DNA of 64,000 nt. Source: Ligula intestinalis (lineage: Eukaryota; Platyhelminthes; Cestoda; Diphyllobothriidea; Diphyllobothriidae). The position numbers and the translations under genes were made by a program. The first letter of the stretch is position 1. The number at the start of each line of letters is the position of its first letter. Location of the stretch: the NCBI GenBank assembly GCA_036362985.1, contig JAYGXS010000003.1, positions 33,200,037 to 33,264,036 on the forward strand. Reading direction: 5' to 3'. The notes under the pieces are model-generated. The model searched no databases. It saw only the letters and a program-made list of their open reading frames with translations, and was not told where the DNA came from. Shown one piece after another: positions 12,171-26,400 of the stretch.

Positions 12171-15100
12171 GTTAAGACGTTCCAGTGCCCCGATATGACG
12201 GCAGCTACATTTCGTCATCAACGAACTATATCCTTGGACCACGGTAATCATAGACTTCGGTTTCATCTATCGAGATTTCGTGCGGTGGATCATCGTGTAT
12301 GGTAGCATGCAATCGAGATCATGCCGCTTGATTCGGATTTACTAGCAGACAAAACCACTTAGAGTCCGGTTGAGTGGCAAGCAATGAGTTGCCTTTCAGT
12401 GTCCAAATGCAGCCGATACTGGCTCGAAGATCAACAAATGCAAAAAGAACATGGTCATCATGTATTTCGCGATGAGAGGTACTTGCCTGACTACGGTAGC
12501 AATCAAGCCCTTGGAATAGCAGACAGCGTAAACTACCTTCCGCCGCACGTTCTGCTAAGCGGGAAGGGCAAGAAGGATATGTATTCTCAGATCAATCGTC
12601 AAGCGTGGCCTTCGTCAGACGCCATCGAAACCTCCAGAATCGTTAAACTGCGTCTGTGTTTGGTTCGAGTTACGACAACTATTATGCGCGAATGAGACAG
12701 AGTCCTTAAGTTCGGAAGACGTATGCCATCGAAAGATATTTGACTGATGGTAGCTGATTTCATTCACCGAATTAAATACTGCGACTGTGCCTCCAAAGGA
12801 CGATAGAATCGTTTCAATGAAACCTATCCCTTCGTCGACTGCGAAGATTCGGTTGTGATACGTTGACCTGAGGGTGAGATAGCCCAGGACGACAGCTCGT
12901 TCGAAGCCCATCCTCGGCTGAAGAGGGCATCGTGGTGATCAACTGAAGAGGCTGGTGGGCGTCGTTAAAACGAACTTTTAATGCATGTACGAACATGTAG
13001 AGTTTCAGTCTGCATGGTTATCGCGTCGACAAACAAGTTTGCAATAGTGAACAACCAACCCCTACGTGATGTGCCTGCAGCGTAGAGTTGGCTAGATCAG
13101 TCATAAGGCAGAAAAGCAGTAGATGGCGCAGTTGATTTTCATGCATTCCACGGTCCAAATAATAGATGTCTCCAGAATATGCTATACATCGATTGAAAGT
13201 GGTCACATACAGTATATTTTCCCTAACAGTAATTAATCAACTCTATAAAAGTAATTTTTGATAGAATTTCGGACACAATCACTAAACTGCAATAAATAGA
13301 AGGTGCAAGAGCACGTTGCACCCCTAATACAGGGTATTTCATGTCCCACAAAAAGGCCATGTCCACAAACAGTTCCTTTTCATCGCTTTTAAACATGTTC
13401 CACAAATAAGCCTAAAGAAGCAGAATCCGGGTTTCCATATGTAAACGATACACTCCAATATAAGTTTACTGTGATATCTGCTTTTTGCAAATTACATACT
13501 TCGCAGCCACATACAGATTCTGGGGTGCTCGGTTTTGCTATTGAAATGTTTCCTAACGGACCTATGGCGCTAGCAGCCAGGATTTATACTGGACGGTATA
13601 ACTATTTTCGCCTTCATTGGCCAATCTATAAGCGTCAACGTAAAACGGAAAACAAACATGGCCGGACACTTACAAGGCAAGCGTGCCGGTAAAAAGGGGA
13701 ATAAACACCGCTTAACTTGATTAGAAATTGATGAATATTTATTCGAGACACTGTCATTGTACTAACTTTTCAATAAAGTCGCATGGCTAGCACACGTGAT
13801 ACAACGTAGACTCTTCAATTAAAGATATATAAAAATTTGATTTAAGACCCAGACATATCCAACAGTCAACTTCCGTGCGCTTAAATCGTAAAAATGAAAA
13901 TAAAATACTGTAATGACACAGAATAAAGCGGATTGCTTGGAAAAAAACAGCCGATGGTCCGCTATTGTGGGGATACTGACTGGAGCATATACCACAAAGT
14001 TTAAAGGTTGATGTCACTTTGCGATAAAAAATTACAAATTATCATTTAGTTTTGCCTAAATTACGTAGAAACAGGACCGCGGAATGAAATAAAATATCAA
14101 AAAATTGGCCAAAACTAAAAACCAAACGTACGCCATTAAACGTCGAAACGGCCGCGCCGCTTTAAATGAATGCTTTAGCCATTCAGTCTGAGGTCAGTCT
14201 GCGTCTTCAAAACATCGACGCATAAGTCTCCTCTTTATGTTCCGCTAATAGCTCGGTAGATTTTAAGCCTGGGCTATGAACTCGAGTATTTATCGTACAC
14301 TTTTAGTGATTGATTTGAAACAGTGGTTGCAGTAAATTATCACTCCACAGTGATTGCATTCGATCCGCCAACATAAAAAACGTAGACAAAGTAGAAGGCA
14401 GTGGTGGGGGAAAAAGTGACCTAGGAAGACTTTAAGACCGACCAACTTAAAGAGGTGAAATGGACTGATTTTCAAAATAAGGAAATCTCCAAAAATCGAA
14501 TAACGTTTTCCTATCTGAAAATGAAATGTATGAAGCGTCATACACAAAACTAAATGTTGGAGGGGGATTCTGTTATATTAGTGGCTCACCATATATAAAT
14601 ATCACGCCTTACTTAAGGTAGTCCAAGCATGGTCTGTGGTCCTCGACAGCCATATGCAAGTAATGACCTAAATTTCTAAAGGGTTCTACCTAGGTAAGAG
14701 CAACGATCGGTTTTAACAGTGAAGTGGGCATGTGTCCTCTCAGAGGAGACGTGATGAACGGCTTGCCTCTGTTGATACTACAGTGCCATGTAAAGTTTAC
14801 GCTCAACTTTAATCAATTGTAATTGAAGATTGATGCTGTGCCAGAATATCTCGATGCGATAGCGTGCTGATTGGACTTGTAGGCTCTTGGCCCTACTTAC
14901 GTGTTGTTTAAATTTATCAATAACCAAGTTGGTAAAAAAAAAATACAACATGGTTTCACACGTTCGGTTTTGACGCGTGCTAGCAACTATCTTGCTAATC
15001 ACTCTCCACAGCTCAATTCCCTCCTCACCTGCCGCTGTTTATTTTGCCCTTCAACGACACCTCTCTGGTGATCACTCTCGGGCTCCAGGAGAATCCAGCG

Positions 15101-16730
15101 ACAAGTTGCAAACGAGTTTCCTCCACATTTTGCAACTCACAGCCCAACGAACTTGGATCCAGTCCTCGCAGAGTTATCCTTTGGCAAGTCGACTACTTGA
15201 CTACTGCCGACTAGGATCGCGAAGGATCTAAGTGAGTTGTATCATTTCTAATCTTCATCGTCAATCTCTTTACTGGATTTTGCGACTTTTCCACTAGAAT
15301 AGACTGGTAAATCCCTTATTAGCATTTAGTGTACCCTTGAAAGTTTTCATCGCGTATTTGCTAAGACGTTTTATATATTTGTAGCGATAAAGCCACTACA
15401 GACTTCAATCCCAGGCCTAAGGTGCTCATGCCTAAACACAAAATCAACCTGCAGGAGCTGGACGTCTTCAGGGCATAACTGAAGTGTGCCCAGCCATATT
15501 TAAAAAACTATCCCATAAGACGACGATATGTTGGTAAATATGAATTAATCTACCAACAATACTAAACGCTCCCGCTATCTATGTGTTTTTTTCATGGAGA
15601 GCAGCATTTATCAACTTTGTATTAATTTTTCCACAGCACTAAGTTTGCAATGACGAGGCCCTACGGGCCTAAAATATAAAATTTATTTATTTATTTATTA
15701 AGAATTTACACATGGGTAGCCCTGGTGCAGATAAGACCAGCAACTTATTTGAGCGCACTTCGAGCGCATTATTTGTTGAACGCAAATTAGATTAAACAGT
15801 AAGTGGGGGCCAATTCTGTTTCCCATGGGGTAATTGAAAACTGCCTAAAGCGTTCAGCGATTCATAAGAAACCTTACTTTTTCTTGATGGCCATATATTT
15901 CGCAAACATCATTGATTGACGTTTTGTGCACATATCGTCCTGTAAAATAGACATGCTTTGCCAGAATTTATCTGTAAATAGGGTTTTCAAGGGCTCTGCC
16001 CCTTTCCTACTATGCACTAAAATATTCTTGGGCGATTTAGCTTATGAAATGATAGACATTCTCCCTTCAGTACTACGCGTTCGAAATACAGATTGCACCG
16101 AAAAGATGGATGAAGCCCATTTTTTCTTCGACTTGTTAAAACTCACAAAAGGTAGTGCGCGTGCGAGAAGCATTTTACTTCGTTATTTTATGGCACCACT
16201 GCATGTGTTGACCCAGGGATGAGCATGCAGTGAACAGCATAACATTTCCAATGTATAATGAGTGCCTGCTCAACATAATGTTTTTCAGTTAACATAGTAG
16301 GCGTTGCGTCACAATTTTTTAGTTCCATTCGATAAATTGCTTATGAAAATAACTGCTGGTTTACCGCTTGAATATACACACATCATCCACCTATTCGTAA
16401 TTCGACGGCTCCATCTTACCTCAAGTTGAATAAATTTTTGTGTGTGTGCATGTGTGACACGGAGGCCTGGTCTTACTCTGGCACGCGTCGACATGTTGAC
16501 CGATATTGTCAGCCACTGCATGCATCTCAGACCCGACAGTAGCTGGCAGCTTGATTTTGACGTTGGGGTAGAGAGTGAAGACGGAGACTCAGCGCATTTA
16601 TTACCTCGGTATAAAAAACCGGACGCATTTCAATCTACCAGGGTGCGCTAAATGTCGAGATTTGAAGGCTTTCAAACTTATAACTTGGATCGCGCGGTCA
16701 GTCTTTTCTGTTTTTTTTTTCTGTGGAGTG
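12171..16730. other. Intergenic DNA, no supportable gene
   Basis: Only short unconserved ORFs are present. Noted items are a (TTTA)n run at about 15684-15698 preceded by aggccctacgggcct, a GC-richer block at 15000-15231 ending in a donor-like gtgagt (15232), and AT-rich low-complexity stretches. The block at 15000-15231 could be a 5' untranslated exon of the downstream gene or an LTR fragment; I cannot decide. Confidence 0.6.
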
Positions 16731-16734
16731 GCGG

Positions 16735-16990
16735 ATCTACGGACGTAAAGTCAGGCTGCAAAGACTCCTTCATAATGTGACCGTAATGGCAATCCCACGT
16801 AATTGGGATTCCAGCCAGATTTTGTGGCACGCACCTGAGAGGCTGCCTTGAGTCTGATCCCACCTTGGTCCTTTTGACTCTGTCTTGAAACAGGGTTCAG
16901 GTAGGTGAAGGAACAGATAATGAGGGAGATGAAGCTAAAGGCTACGTTCACTATAATACAGCGCAAGACATTTTTACCATCCTTTTGTGG
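16735..16990 (+). repeat. Dispersed repeat family B, copy 1
   Basis: The copy contains the family core tgactctgtcttgaaacagg (16876-16895), preceded by ctgatcccaccttggtcct and, upstream, by gactccttcataatgtgac. The same order occurs at ~30390-30760 and, inverted, at 60535-60860. It shows no coding capacity and looks like a SINE or MITE. Confidence 0.6.
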
Positions 16991-17416
16991 CGCACACAGT
17001 GGACATAGTCGAAATCGAAGGTCGACCAGACGGTACACATTTACTAGGTCCTTGTAGTTCGTCCAAATTTTAGTTTGCGATAAAACGAAAAAATACTGAC
17101 ATAGATATGCAGCTCAGCCAACTACCTGTGACGTATTGTCCAGTCCTTAAATTGAAACATCATGAGATAAGAGTCTTTCAGGCAGGGCCAGTAACCTCCA
17201 TCGATAGTTGGTGGATATTTATTAATTTAAAACCCAACATGCATCACTTATCACAAAGGCAGAACAAAAGGGTTGAATAAAAATAAATGGAGAAACTTTT
17301 GCCCTAGTTTCCAGTCGTGCGTTTTACTGGGCTGGATTTCAGGCGATCAAAGAAAAGTTTGTTTGTGTCTGGTTTGCGACTGTGCGTGGTTCCTTTTATT
17401 CTTTAACTAGGCAGTA

Positions 17417-20400
17417 ATGAAGTGGTTTGACGGAAAACTCTCTGATTGCATAAAAGATGTCAAAATTAACAGACATCTTCTGTTCGTCTTCTCCAAAGGT
17501 ATGTTCAGCACATTGTATTATTCCTATGTACCCACCCTATTTGTACACGTGTTGTCACCTTGTTTCTTTTATCCATAAGACGAGTCATCTCCATCATCTG
17601 ATTCCGTTTTGGAGACCCTGAATGAAATTTGGCCAGAGGAAATATGCAATGAAACCAATTGTAAGTCAATATTTTCTATGAATAAAGAATAAATTTTGAT
17701 TTTTCATCATTTCATCGGTCATGTGCCTTTTAAGTCTTCTGTCAGCTCTTACATTTCTATATGCTAACAGTGCCCTGTCTCGATGCGACGGCATTTTCTT
17801 CTTCAGTTTTTTTGGGTTCTGGAGGGATAATAACATGTAACATGTGCTTGTTCCGACAGTTAACTAATTAGTTGCTTAGAGTGGAATGCTTCTGAGGCAA
17901 GCGAAACCAGCAGAGAATTAGCGGATGATTGATTATTTAGAATAAGGCTAGAGCTGCGGCAGTTGCGTGTTGTAGATTAAAGCTACGGTCATTTGTATGT
18001 ATTTAGTTTATTTACGATTACGTTTGCGTTAAAGATTTTAGTTGACCTTGGAGTTGGGGTTAGAGTAGTGTTTATATTTGCGTTGGAATTGGCTTTAAAT
18101 ATTGGACTTAGATTTCGGTATCATCTTGGGGGTTAGGCTATGCTGCCATGCTAAACATTCACTGTGGTGCTTGTAATACTGCGTAGCCCTCATGCCTGAG
18201 AATTCGCGCGGATAATCACTTTCTCATACTGGCCACACTCATCCATCCCTGGTATTATCGCTTGTATACACCATATTCCATGTGCTCGCGATGTCGAACT
18301 TTTGGCCTTCCCCCAATGTGAGTAGGCAGTTGAGGCAATGTGCTCCTGTCCGAACCGTCTGTTTATGCTCTATTGTTCGTGGGCCAAGTCGTTGTCCGCT
18401 TTGACTTGTATAATGGTGAAGGCATTCACCGTAGGATACTTGATCAATGATATGAGATTGCTCATTGACGTAAAGCAGTCCTTCGGTTTTATAATTCCCG
18501 TACACGTGGTAGCTGGTCGGACAATGAACAATACCCAACTGGGCAGTAATACGTTCCGCTGTTTCTGAAACATTTTTCATATATGGTAGAGAATGCCAGA
18601 ATGCCAGTGGCTCTTTTCTATTATTTTCGCTTGGGCTAGTACAGAGACGGCAGCGATGCGGTTGAGCCTCGAGCTAGTTCTCCTGTAGATTATGTTAGGC
18701 AACATGTTGTGGGTTTGTGATTAAGGAGTGGAGAAACCCGGGGTTGGGTATATCTGCCCCCTTACGACTAATAAACCAAAAAAGAACATTCCGGTATCCA
18801 TATTCTTTGTCGGTAAGGTCACTCTGCCTATACTAGTAGCTGCTATGCGGCTGCCAACAGGCCTCGTGTGTGAACCACAAGGCACCAAGGGGTGTATGTT
18901 TCGTGACGTGATTGGCGAGCATCCCTCTAGCATATATAGTATCGTGGATTGGCGCTCTCCGATCAGGTTGCTCGTCGAGTTGTGCCTAGGGTCTCGAACT
19001 CGCATAGCGACTACTAGTATATGTGGGTAAGGTGGTGCCGACGATAAGGTAGACCATGTTAGGACGGCCTAACAGCAGCCTTCGCAAGCAGTAGCTTGCA
19101 AGCCATAGCCGCGTCCGCAATAGGCTATCGATCGCCCTGTGCGCGAGCTAACACATCGAGCTAGACAATCAATCGATAATTTGAATTTCTAGCTACATTC
19201 ACTCACTGAGCCAACAGCCAATAATACGGGCCACTATTTCAGGAGCGAATCTGATTGGCTCAAAAGGACATAGTTTACATGCGTTTCTTTCCCAAATACC
19301 TTGTACCTGAGATACTAAAAGACATCTGCTTTCTGCACACTTTTTGTTCTGTTCTCTCTGAGGGGCTCACACGAGGCGTAGTTAGACAGCGAATATTTTG
19401 GCCCAGGCTCCGTTACAACAATTTGGTGACGCATTGTGCGGTGATATTTCGGCCTAGGCCTCCGTCATAACATTTGGCGACGCAGTACCCGAACTCATTG
19501 TGACCATCTCCACAACACCATTGCTGACTATCATGAAGCAATTCCATGTGTAGCACCGTGGATCAATTGCTGTCTGTCATGCAGCCCTACCCTGTTTATT
19601 GTTTTCCCTGAGTCGTTTATATTGCTTCGTTCGTACCCACATAAACAATTAACTAGGACCCATGCTTTATAAGATTTTTCTGTTTCTGCTGACGACTGAT
19701 AGATGTAGCTAGATAGGAATGTATCTTGAGCTTTGTTTATCCGTTGCCGTTTCTCCCTTGGGTATTTGCATCATTATTGCTTTCACCTAACACTTTATAT
19801 CTTATTCCTCTTGCAGGTCTTTTGTTAACAGCGGACTCCGAAGGTTACAAGCAATTCACTGCCATATATGCAGCACAGTCGCTTCCCTGTATGCATTTAA
19901 TTCTTCCATCTGGTGGCATTCTCGGTGTGAAAACTTCAGACTTCGCTCCTGAGCAGTTGTCCTCTTGGCTTAAAGAAAACGTGAAAAAATTCGGTAATTA
20001 CAGGTTATTGTTGCTGTTATTGGCTTATTTATTTAATCGTTTCCTTTAGCTCACAGTAGATAATTAGACACACAATTGCCGAATCAATCCTTATTGCAAT
20101 ATAACCCTGTACTTTCAAATTTTATTTTGATTAACTCATGTCTTTGAAGGGGTCCCGATCCGATTGCGTAGGCTATTGTCCCTGACTTTAGTCTTTCCAC
20201 CGTCTGCTTTTCGACGGTATCGTATTTGGTATTGTTCTGGAAGAATTGCCTATTAATAATATCAACCTCCTCAACGTAATTAGGTAACTAATGTAATGAA
20301 GTGCTGCATGTTATCGGTCTTTGCTCTGTTCTACAAACGGCCTATCATTCACCATTGTTTCTTGGTTGATTATTCTCGTACTGAACGAGATGTTGTTATA

Positions 20401-23400
20401 GCGTCTGAGGAATAATTTTACAGACTTTAAATATGTTTTTTCCATAGACCCCTCTGTGAGTTGCCCGAGGAGATATAAAGATCTAGTTAAACTCACAGAT
20501 CAGCAATGGTTTTGCGATTTTATCCTGGCCTCTGCAGTTGTTTGCATCACGCTCTGCGCCCTTCAATTTGCGTCCTTTGCCACTGTATTACCACCGCATA
20601 CAACCTCTGCGAACCAAAAATATGCTGAAAACGCGCAGGTGTGAATCATTGTTCAGAGAGTGCGCTACTTTAATGTGTACGTCTCGCAAAATTCAGCATA
20701 TAAACAGGCTACTGCATCGCATTTTGCGAGAGAATTTCCGTTTAACAGAGATCAGTTCCAACTAATCGGCTTGTAAGGCAGCAATTGATCGCGTGGCTAT
20801 TCGCTCCGATCCGCGGAGTGCAGAGCCACTAATACCGTAAAGCATTATGCTGAATAGGGAGCGCATAGTGCTGTCTTTCGTTTTTTGAATAGGGACTGAA
20901 ACCCTATTATGCAAGCATGGGTAAATTTGGGATTGCCATTGATCCTCTGAATTGCATGTTTTGACAGCTCCAACTGGTACCCTGCGGATACCTATTAGCG
21001 GCTTAAAATCATTTTATAGACCACTTTAGTTGTGTTGCGCGGTCGTAATAGCCTCATTAGTCTTGTCTCGCCCTTTCTTTTCACCTCAGTACGTCTCTCA
21101 GTTGTTATTGTTGGGAGTCTAGCCTGACCAAATGTCAGCAACCGTGCAGGCTCTCCTGAGGCGTCGTGCCTGCCGGCGACTGCCACAATGATTCCTTTTT
21201 CAACAGCGGACTGCCTTCAAGGTCATATGCATTCGCGCTGGTTGCGCCCACGCGATAATTTAAACCTCTGGAGATAATAAAGACACACGCAAGCCTACGC
21301 GCGGGCCAACTGGTCGCGTGACCTTATTCCAATGCGTCCAATCAGGCCACAAGCGAACGCGCTTGACAATCACTTATAAGAAACTGTCACCTCTCAGACA
21401 GTTAGTTACACATGCACTGCGAGGACACCGCCAGTCCGCTCCCAATGGCCGAGCTAGCCCCGAGACGTGACAACAGTGCGCTGGAGATTAACCAGCGGCA
21501 ACTGCCGCCCGATAAAGCAACTCCGGGTTTTGTACACAATAAACCCTTCTCCGGATGGATTCCAAATTTACGCCCTTCTTATTGTGTTCTTCATTGGGAA
21601 TTCCAAAGGGCCTGACTAGACGGTGACACCACTGAAGTCACCGTTACAGCAGTTAGTAGGTGTGGGTCGGCATACTCTATTTTGAGTTGGCGTCTCCCGT
21701 CAAACGAAGTGCACGCGGCAGTCCTTCCTTGTTTCTACAGTTACGGAAAATTGTTTTCTACTATTTTTAATGCTTGACTAAGTTTATCATTACTTATTAA
21801 GTAACTTTGGCTCAATGTCGCTTTCTTCACCGGAGCGGACGCACCCGAGGTTGCAGGCAATGTCGGACAACAGCCAGAATAACTGGGTTCTGCAAAAACC
21901 AAATGGTGATAACCAGAAAGTCAACCTACATTCGAGGTGGTTCGTCCAGCACATGGCGGTTTTTTAATGGCTCAAGTAGGTAATGTGCCTTGTACGCATC
22001 AGTCATCAGGCCAAGTCACAATTAGAAGGATAGGACTGAAAACAAGACGAGGGATTCACTGTGCCCATCATCCTGGACTACTATCTTAGCACACAGTGAT
22101 CACTGATGAAGCCAGCTTTTTGGATAAAGGTTTGAAGTCCTACCCTAGAGGTGGGCTTGATTATGTCGGCTGATTTTGTACTTGCGTGTGACCTAGGTTA
22201 AAACTGCTTGCTTGTGGTGGTGTTTTGAATTATGTGCCTCTACAACGGGCCACCTGGTAGGTGCGCTGGGCCAACACAGGGACCAGATCGAGACAGAACA
22301 GATGTTATTTTAGGTGCGTACGGTTGACACATATAGGCGGATGGTTGCACGCCTAGACGCAGGTTCACGCAGCGCCAGCCACCTGTATCCTATCCCATTT
22401 ATGATCTTTCATTTCACTGTACCCAGGCAGATGAAACATTAGCGAGTGCAGTAGATACAGCCAAATACTAATCTCATTATAAACCAGCTCACACGGTGGA
22501 CATACTGGACGATCGAATTGTCGTGTTGCGTTATGTCTCTCAAAATAGCCTACGATGAAGTTCCACAGAACCAAAAAGGGCACCGTAGTCACTCAAGGTG
22601 CGCGTTTTTCAGGAGGCATAAGGTCCACTCGGAGCCAATAACTACTGCGCTGCTTATTTTTTTTTTGGGGGGGGGGGGGGGGGGAGGGCAGGGAGTTGGC
22701 GGAGGTGGGGCGAACGCCCAGACAACGACCATAATTACTATAAGCAATCAGAATTGTTTGAATCTATCACGACGCCCCAAAAACGCGTGGCTTAGAATGT
22801 TTCCAACTGTCGTTCCAAATGTGGAGAAACCTCATTCATCAATGTCAATTTAAACACTGTGCTCTTCAGTATTTTACAAACGCTGTTGTCTTTTCGCCAC
22901 ATTAATGATTCCCAGGATGCTTGTTGCAGATATATTTTTGTTTTTCTGTATTCCGTCTTATCAAAAGTACCCCTGTAAGCTTCACGCACAATAGTGCCTC
23001 CCAACACTACCTTTATTGTTGCTGTCATTCAGTTCACGTTCTTTGCTGCCTATTTGCTTTGTTATTCCATTCAGAATATTTTTTATTATCGATTTCCGTT
23101 CTTGTCTGTTGTAGTGGCTTGGAAGGCCACCACAGAGCCAGTCTCCACCCCTTCGACAGGCGCAACAGCTGTCGCCAGCACCGCGAATACCGATCCGGCG
23201 CTCTCTGTTAGCGGCACCAGTGTGGCTGTCTCCTCTGCTGACGCTCCCGCCTCTGCCAACGGCATTACGACCTCCGCAGCAGAATCAGCCAGAATTTCCC
23301 CCAGTACTGTGGGCGAAACAACCGATGTCTCTGATCGTGTTGAGCGCGCTCGCAAACTGCTGCAGGAAAAACGAGACAGAGAGTTGGAGGAGGCCTTTGA

Positions 23401-26400
23401 ACGAAACCGCCAGGCTGAAATTGAGCGGCGGCATCTTGGCAAACAACTGGTGGAATTTAAGGTAATGTAATCGATTGGTTCTAGGCTCCACTTTTCTTTT
23501 TGGCTGTTTGATGTGGGGACGTTTCCTTTGGCGTACAACAAAGAGACAACAGTTAGAGTTTTACGTACTGTGTACACCCAAAGGAAAGTTTCTAAAATAC
23601 TTCCCGATTTCCGAATATGTTTGAGTCCACTCTACCTTTGTATTAGCGTTTAGGGATTTCGCTGTCCATTGCGTGTAAAGAAAATCATATATTCCTCTAG
23701 GAACTTAAGCAGAAACCATACAGTGCTCATAAGTTTTTCTGATGTATGTGGGATATTTTGGGTAGTCAGTGAAGCGCCTTACTAAGAGGATACATACGAG
23801 GCTATTTTAATGGACATTGTACGGTCACAAAAAAACTCATAATTTGAACTTTTAAAAATCTTACTATACTCTTCCATGGAGTTTAAAATTGAAGAAGACG
23901 CGATCAATTATCAAATGAGTGGAAAAAATAACATTTTCGGTCATGTTTTCTATATAAATGTTTTTCAATTTACAAGAATATTGAAATTCAGTAGAATAGA
24001 TGCATATTAATTGAGTAATTTTTGAAGACGTTCGCAAAAAAGTAAATTCAACTGTCGAAATTCTGATGTGCCTAAAATATAATGGGATTATATCGCATGA
24101 TAGCCAATATTGCAATCTTTTTATATCGACAACTCGTAGTAGAATTTCACTTAACATTTCATGAGATCAGTCGCTGACTGTATAAGTATTTCAAGGTTTT
24201 TTACCATATCATATCCTACCCGCTCAGGCACTTAAATATGTAAGATAACATTACAACTGCTCAGTGATAATAGTGCCAAGTGAGTGAACCGAGTTCGTGA
24301 TGGTGCTGGAAGTTTCGTCTACCTCTTACTCTTTCGTCTCATTCACACGTAATCGCTCTGATGATCCACCCCGCATTTTATTTTTGCAGTAAGTAGTTTA
24401 CATTATACTGTCAAGCTACAGGATTTTTCAGAAGTAGGATGTAGAAAATGCCTTATTCACAAACGAGCATCTGTTTTGGTAATTATATCGCTCTCACCAA
24501 AAATCTATATGACGGCTCCTTTGGATAAAGCTGACAAAGACCCCGGGAAAATTTGTGAAGCGACCTAGGGAAGGAGATGCTGCGTAGTGCTCGGTATTCT
24601 GTAGGGCGATTTATTAGTATTATTATTTATATAAATAGATTCCAGCAGCCCTCTGCTTATTCATTACGTTGCACTCATTTACAACTGTCCTCGGTACCAT
24701 TGTACATTGAAATCCCATGTTTCTTCACTTCAAAACGTCCTTATGCACCCAATGGCCACCATTTTGGCTACTCATTGTGTACGAACCTTTCGCCTGTCAA
24801 ACCAGATGTGAATTAGTATCTGACTCTAACTTTCAGGCTTAGGTTGCTGTGTGTGTATAGGCAATCGATAGGCTACTGCTACATATACTGCGGCAAGGTA
24901 AGTTGATGCATTTCAGTATTATTTGATGCTATTTTTTTCGCGGAATAGAGAAGATTGTAAGCCATACCGTTAATTAGAATAGGAACAACGAAATAATCAT
25001 AATTTTGAAAGCTTCACTTGTCTCTAACACAGTTCGCCTAATGGCCATGATATTTCTGCTCACCGAAAACACCAAAACAATTCGATGACATCAGTAAAGA
25101 AACCCAACAACTGATGCCGGAAAAATGTCACTTCAAATGATCAGTATGAATAGGACACAGGGCAAAATAAAATCGCTTTTTTTTAATGCCGCCGTTAACT
25201 GTAACAGTCGCGGAGAGAAATTTAAAATTGATGACTGACTACCAAGGTAAATAAAGCCAAATGATAGTTATACGTCGGTGAGGTGAATAGCTTTTTAGTA
25301 TTGATCAGGACGGTCTGTCACCCAAAAGCCACCGTGACCGTGCTGTTACTCGGTTCAGCTGGAACGACCCTACTGTCAGCCAAATCACACATCCTGGAGC
25401 GTGGAAACCAGCACTTCATGTGCATTACCAACTGCCCATCTACTATTTTTGAGGTATGCTTCCTCAAGTGAGAACTGTTGCTGATTTCGTTCACCCGCCT
25501 TTCGCACACGAAATGATGGGAGCGGTACATACGCCCAGTGGAAAAGGTCCGGGCATCGACTTAATTGCAGCCAAAAGATACAATTACTGCGACCTTTAAC
25601 CAATGGTCAGCTCCTCGTCGCTGTTCCAGGATATGCTATGATAAAGACAATGTCCGCAGTATCTCAAGCACACAACTATTGTTACTCTATGCAAACATAA
25701 CGGAGGCTGACATATTTGCCATAGTCACGCTTAATTTCTTCCCGAGTCCTACTCAATTTTCTTATTTTCCATCTGGAAGGAGGATTTCTACCCGAGAGTA
25801 CGTACGGATTCCTGAAAAAATTTAGAAGCCACCGATGGGGCCTCAGCTAAGTAAACGCATGGAAGATGCTGGAAAAGGAGGATTAACCAATCTATAACTT
25901 TCGGGGCTTATAATATGGTAAACCAAGACGGCCTCTGAAAAGTACATGGGCAATTTGGGTGCCTCGAGCAGCTCACGCTGATGTCTAGGCGGCTTCATCA
26001 GATTGGGGGTCTTTGCGATGCCAAGTGGGGAAACCACAACTGCGATCTCACCTCAACCATTTGTAGTTTCCTTTTTCACAATGCTGGGGAAGGTATGTCG
26101 GGGGGACTGACCAGGCGTGGAAAACAACGCGAAACTATTCAATCCTTGATATCTGGCTGACGACGGGTTATAAGTCAGAAATGATCATTCCAGTGTCCCT
26201 TGTGTTTGCCGGCAATATTGTCAAACTATTACATTTCTGCCGTCTACAGGCTGTCACAAGAATTTCCTAGGCTAGGATGCATGAACTCATCCTTTCCGAC
26301 GACTTTCCATTTAAATCCGCGGCTGGGATGGACTAGCAGCCAGGTCCGGGCCCCTTGTCTTCTGTCTAACCGTCAAAGTACAGAAACAGGACATCGTGGA

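Larger units (their letters stand above)
17661..19816 (+). other. UBXN4 intron 2 (2.2 kb)
   Basis: It contains a Penelope-like remnant (18239-18580), a family A tail module (18735-18850) and a 41-bp imperfect duplication (19393-19484). The rest shows no recognisable feature. Confidence 0.8.
19994..23114 (+). other. UBXN4 intron 3 (3.1 kb)
   Basis: It contains an LTR-like promoter block (21338-21543), a diverged family B copy (~22340-22500) and a T10/G18 run (22657-22684). The 20456-20644 ORF is preceded by an acceptor, but its end phase does not fit exon 4. Confidence 0.75.

Noticed and set aside
12384..12695. 103-codon plus-strand ORF beside the LINE
   Set aside because: No domain recognised and no splice support; it is opposite in strand to the LINE and likely chance.
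20450..20644. Candidate UBXN4 exon with a hydrophobic stretch
   Set aside because: An acceptor is present, but the end phase does not fit exon 4, while exon 3 joins exon 4 directly in phase. UBXN4 has no such segment at this place.
25985..26012. Minus-strand tctgatgaagcc as a hammerhead
   Set aside because: The expected second stem arm and GAAA are missing.
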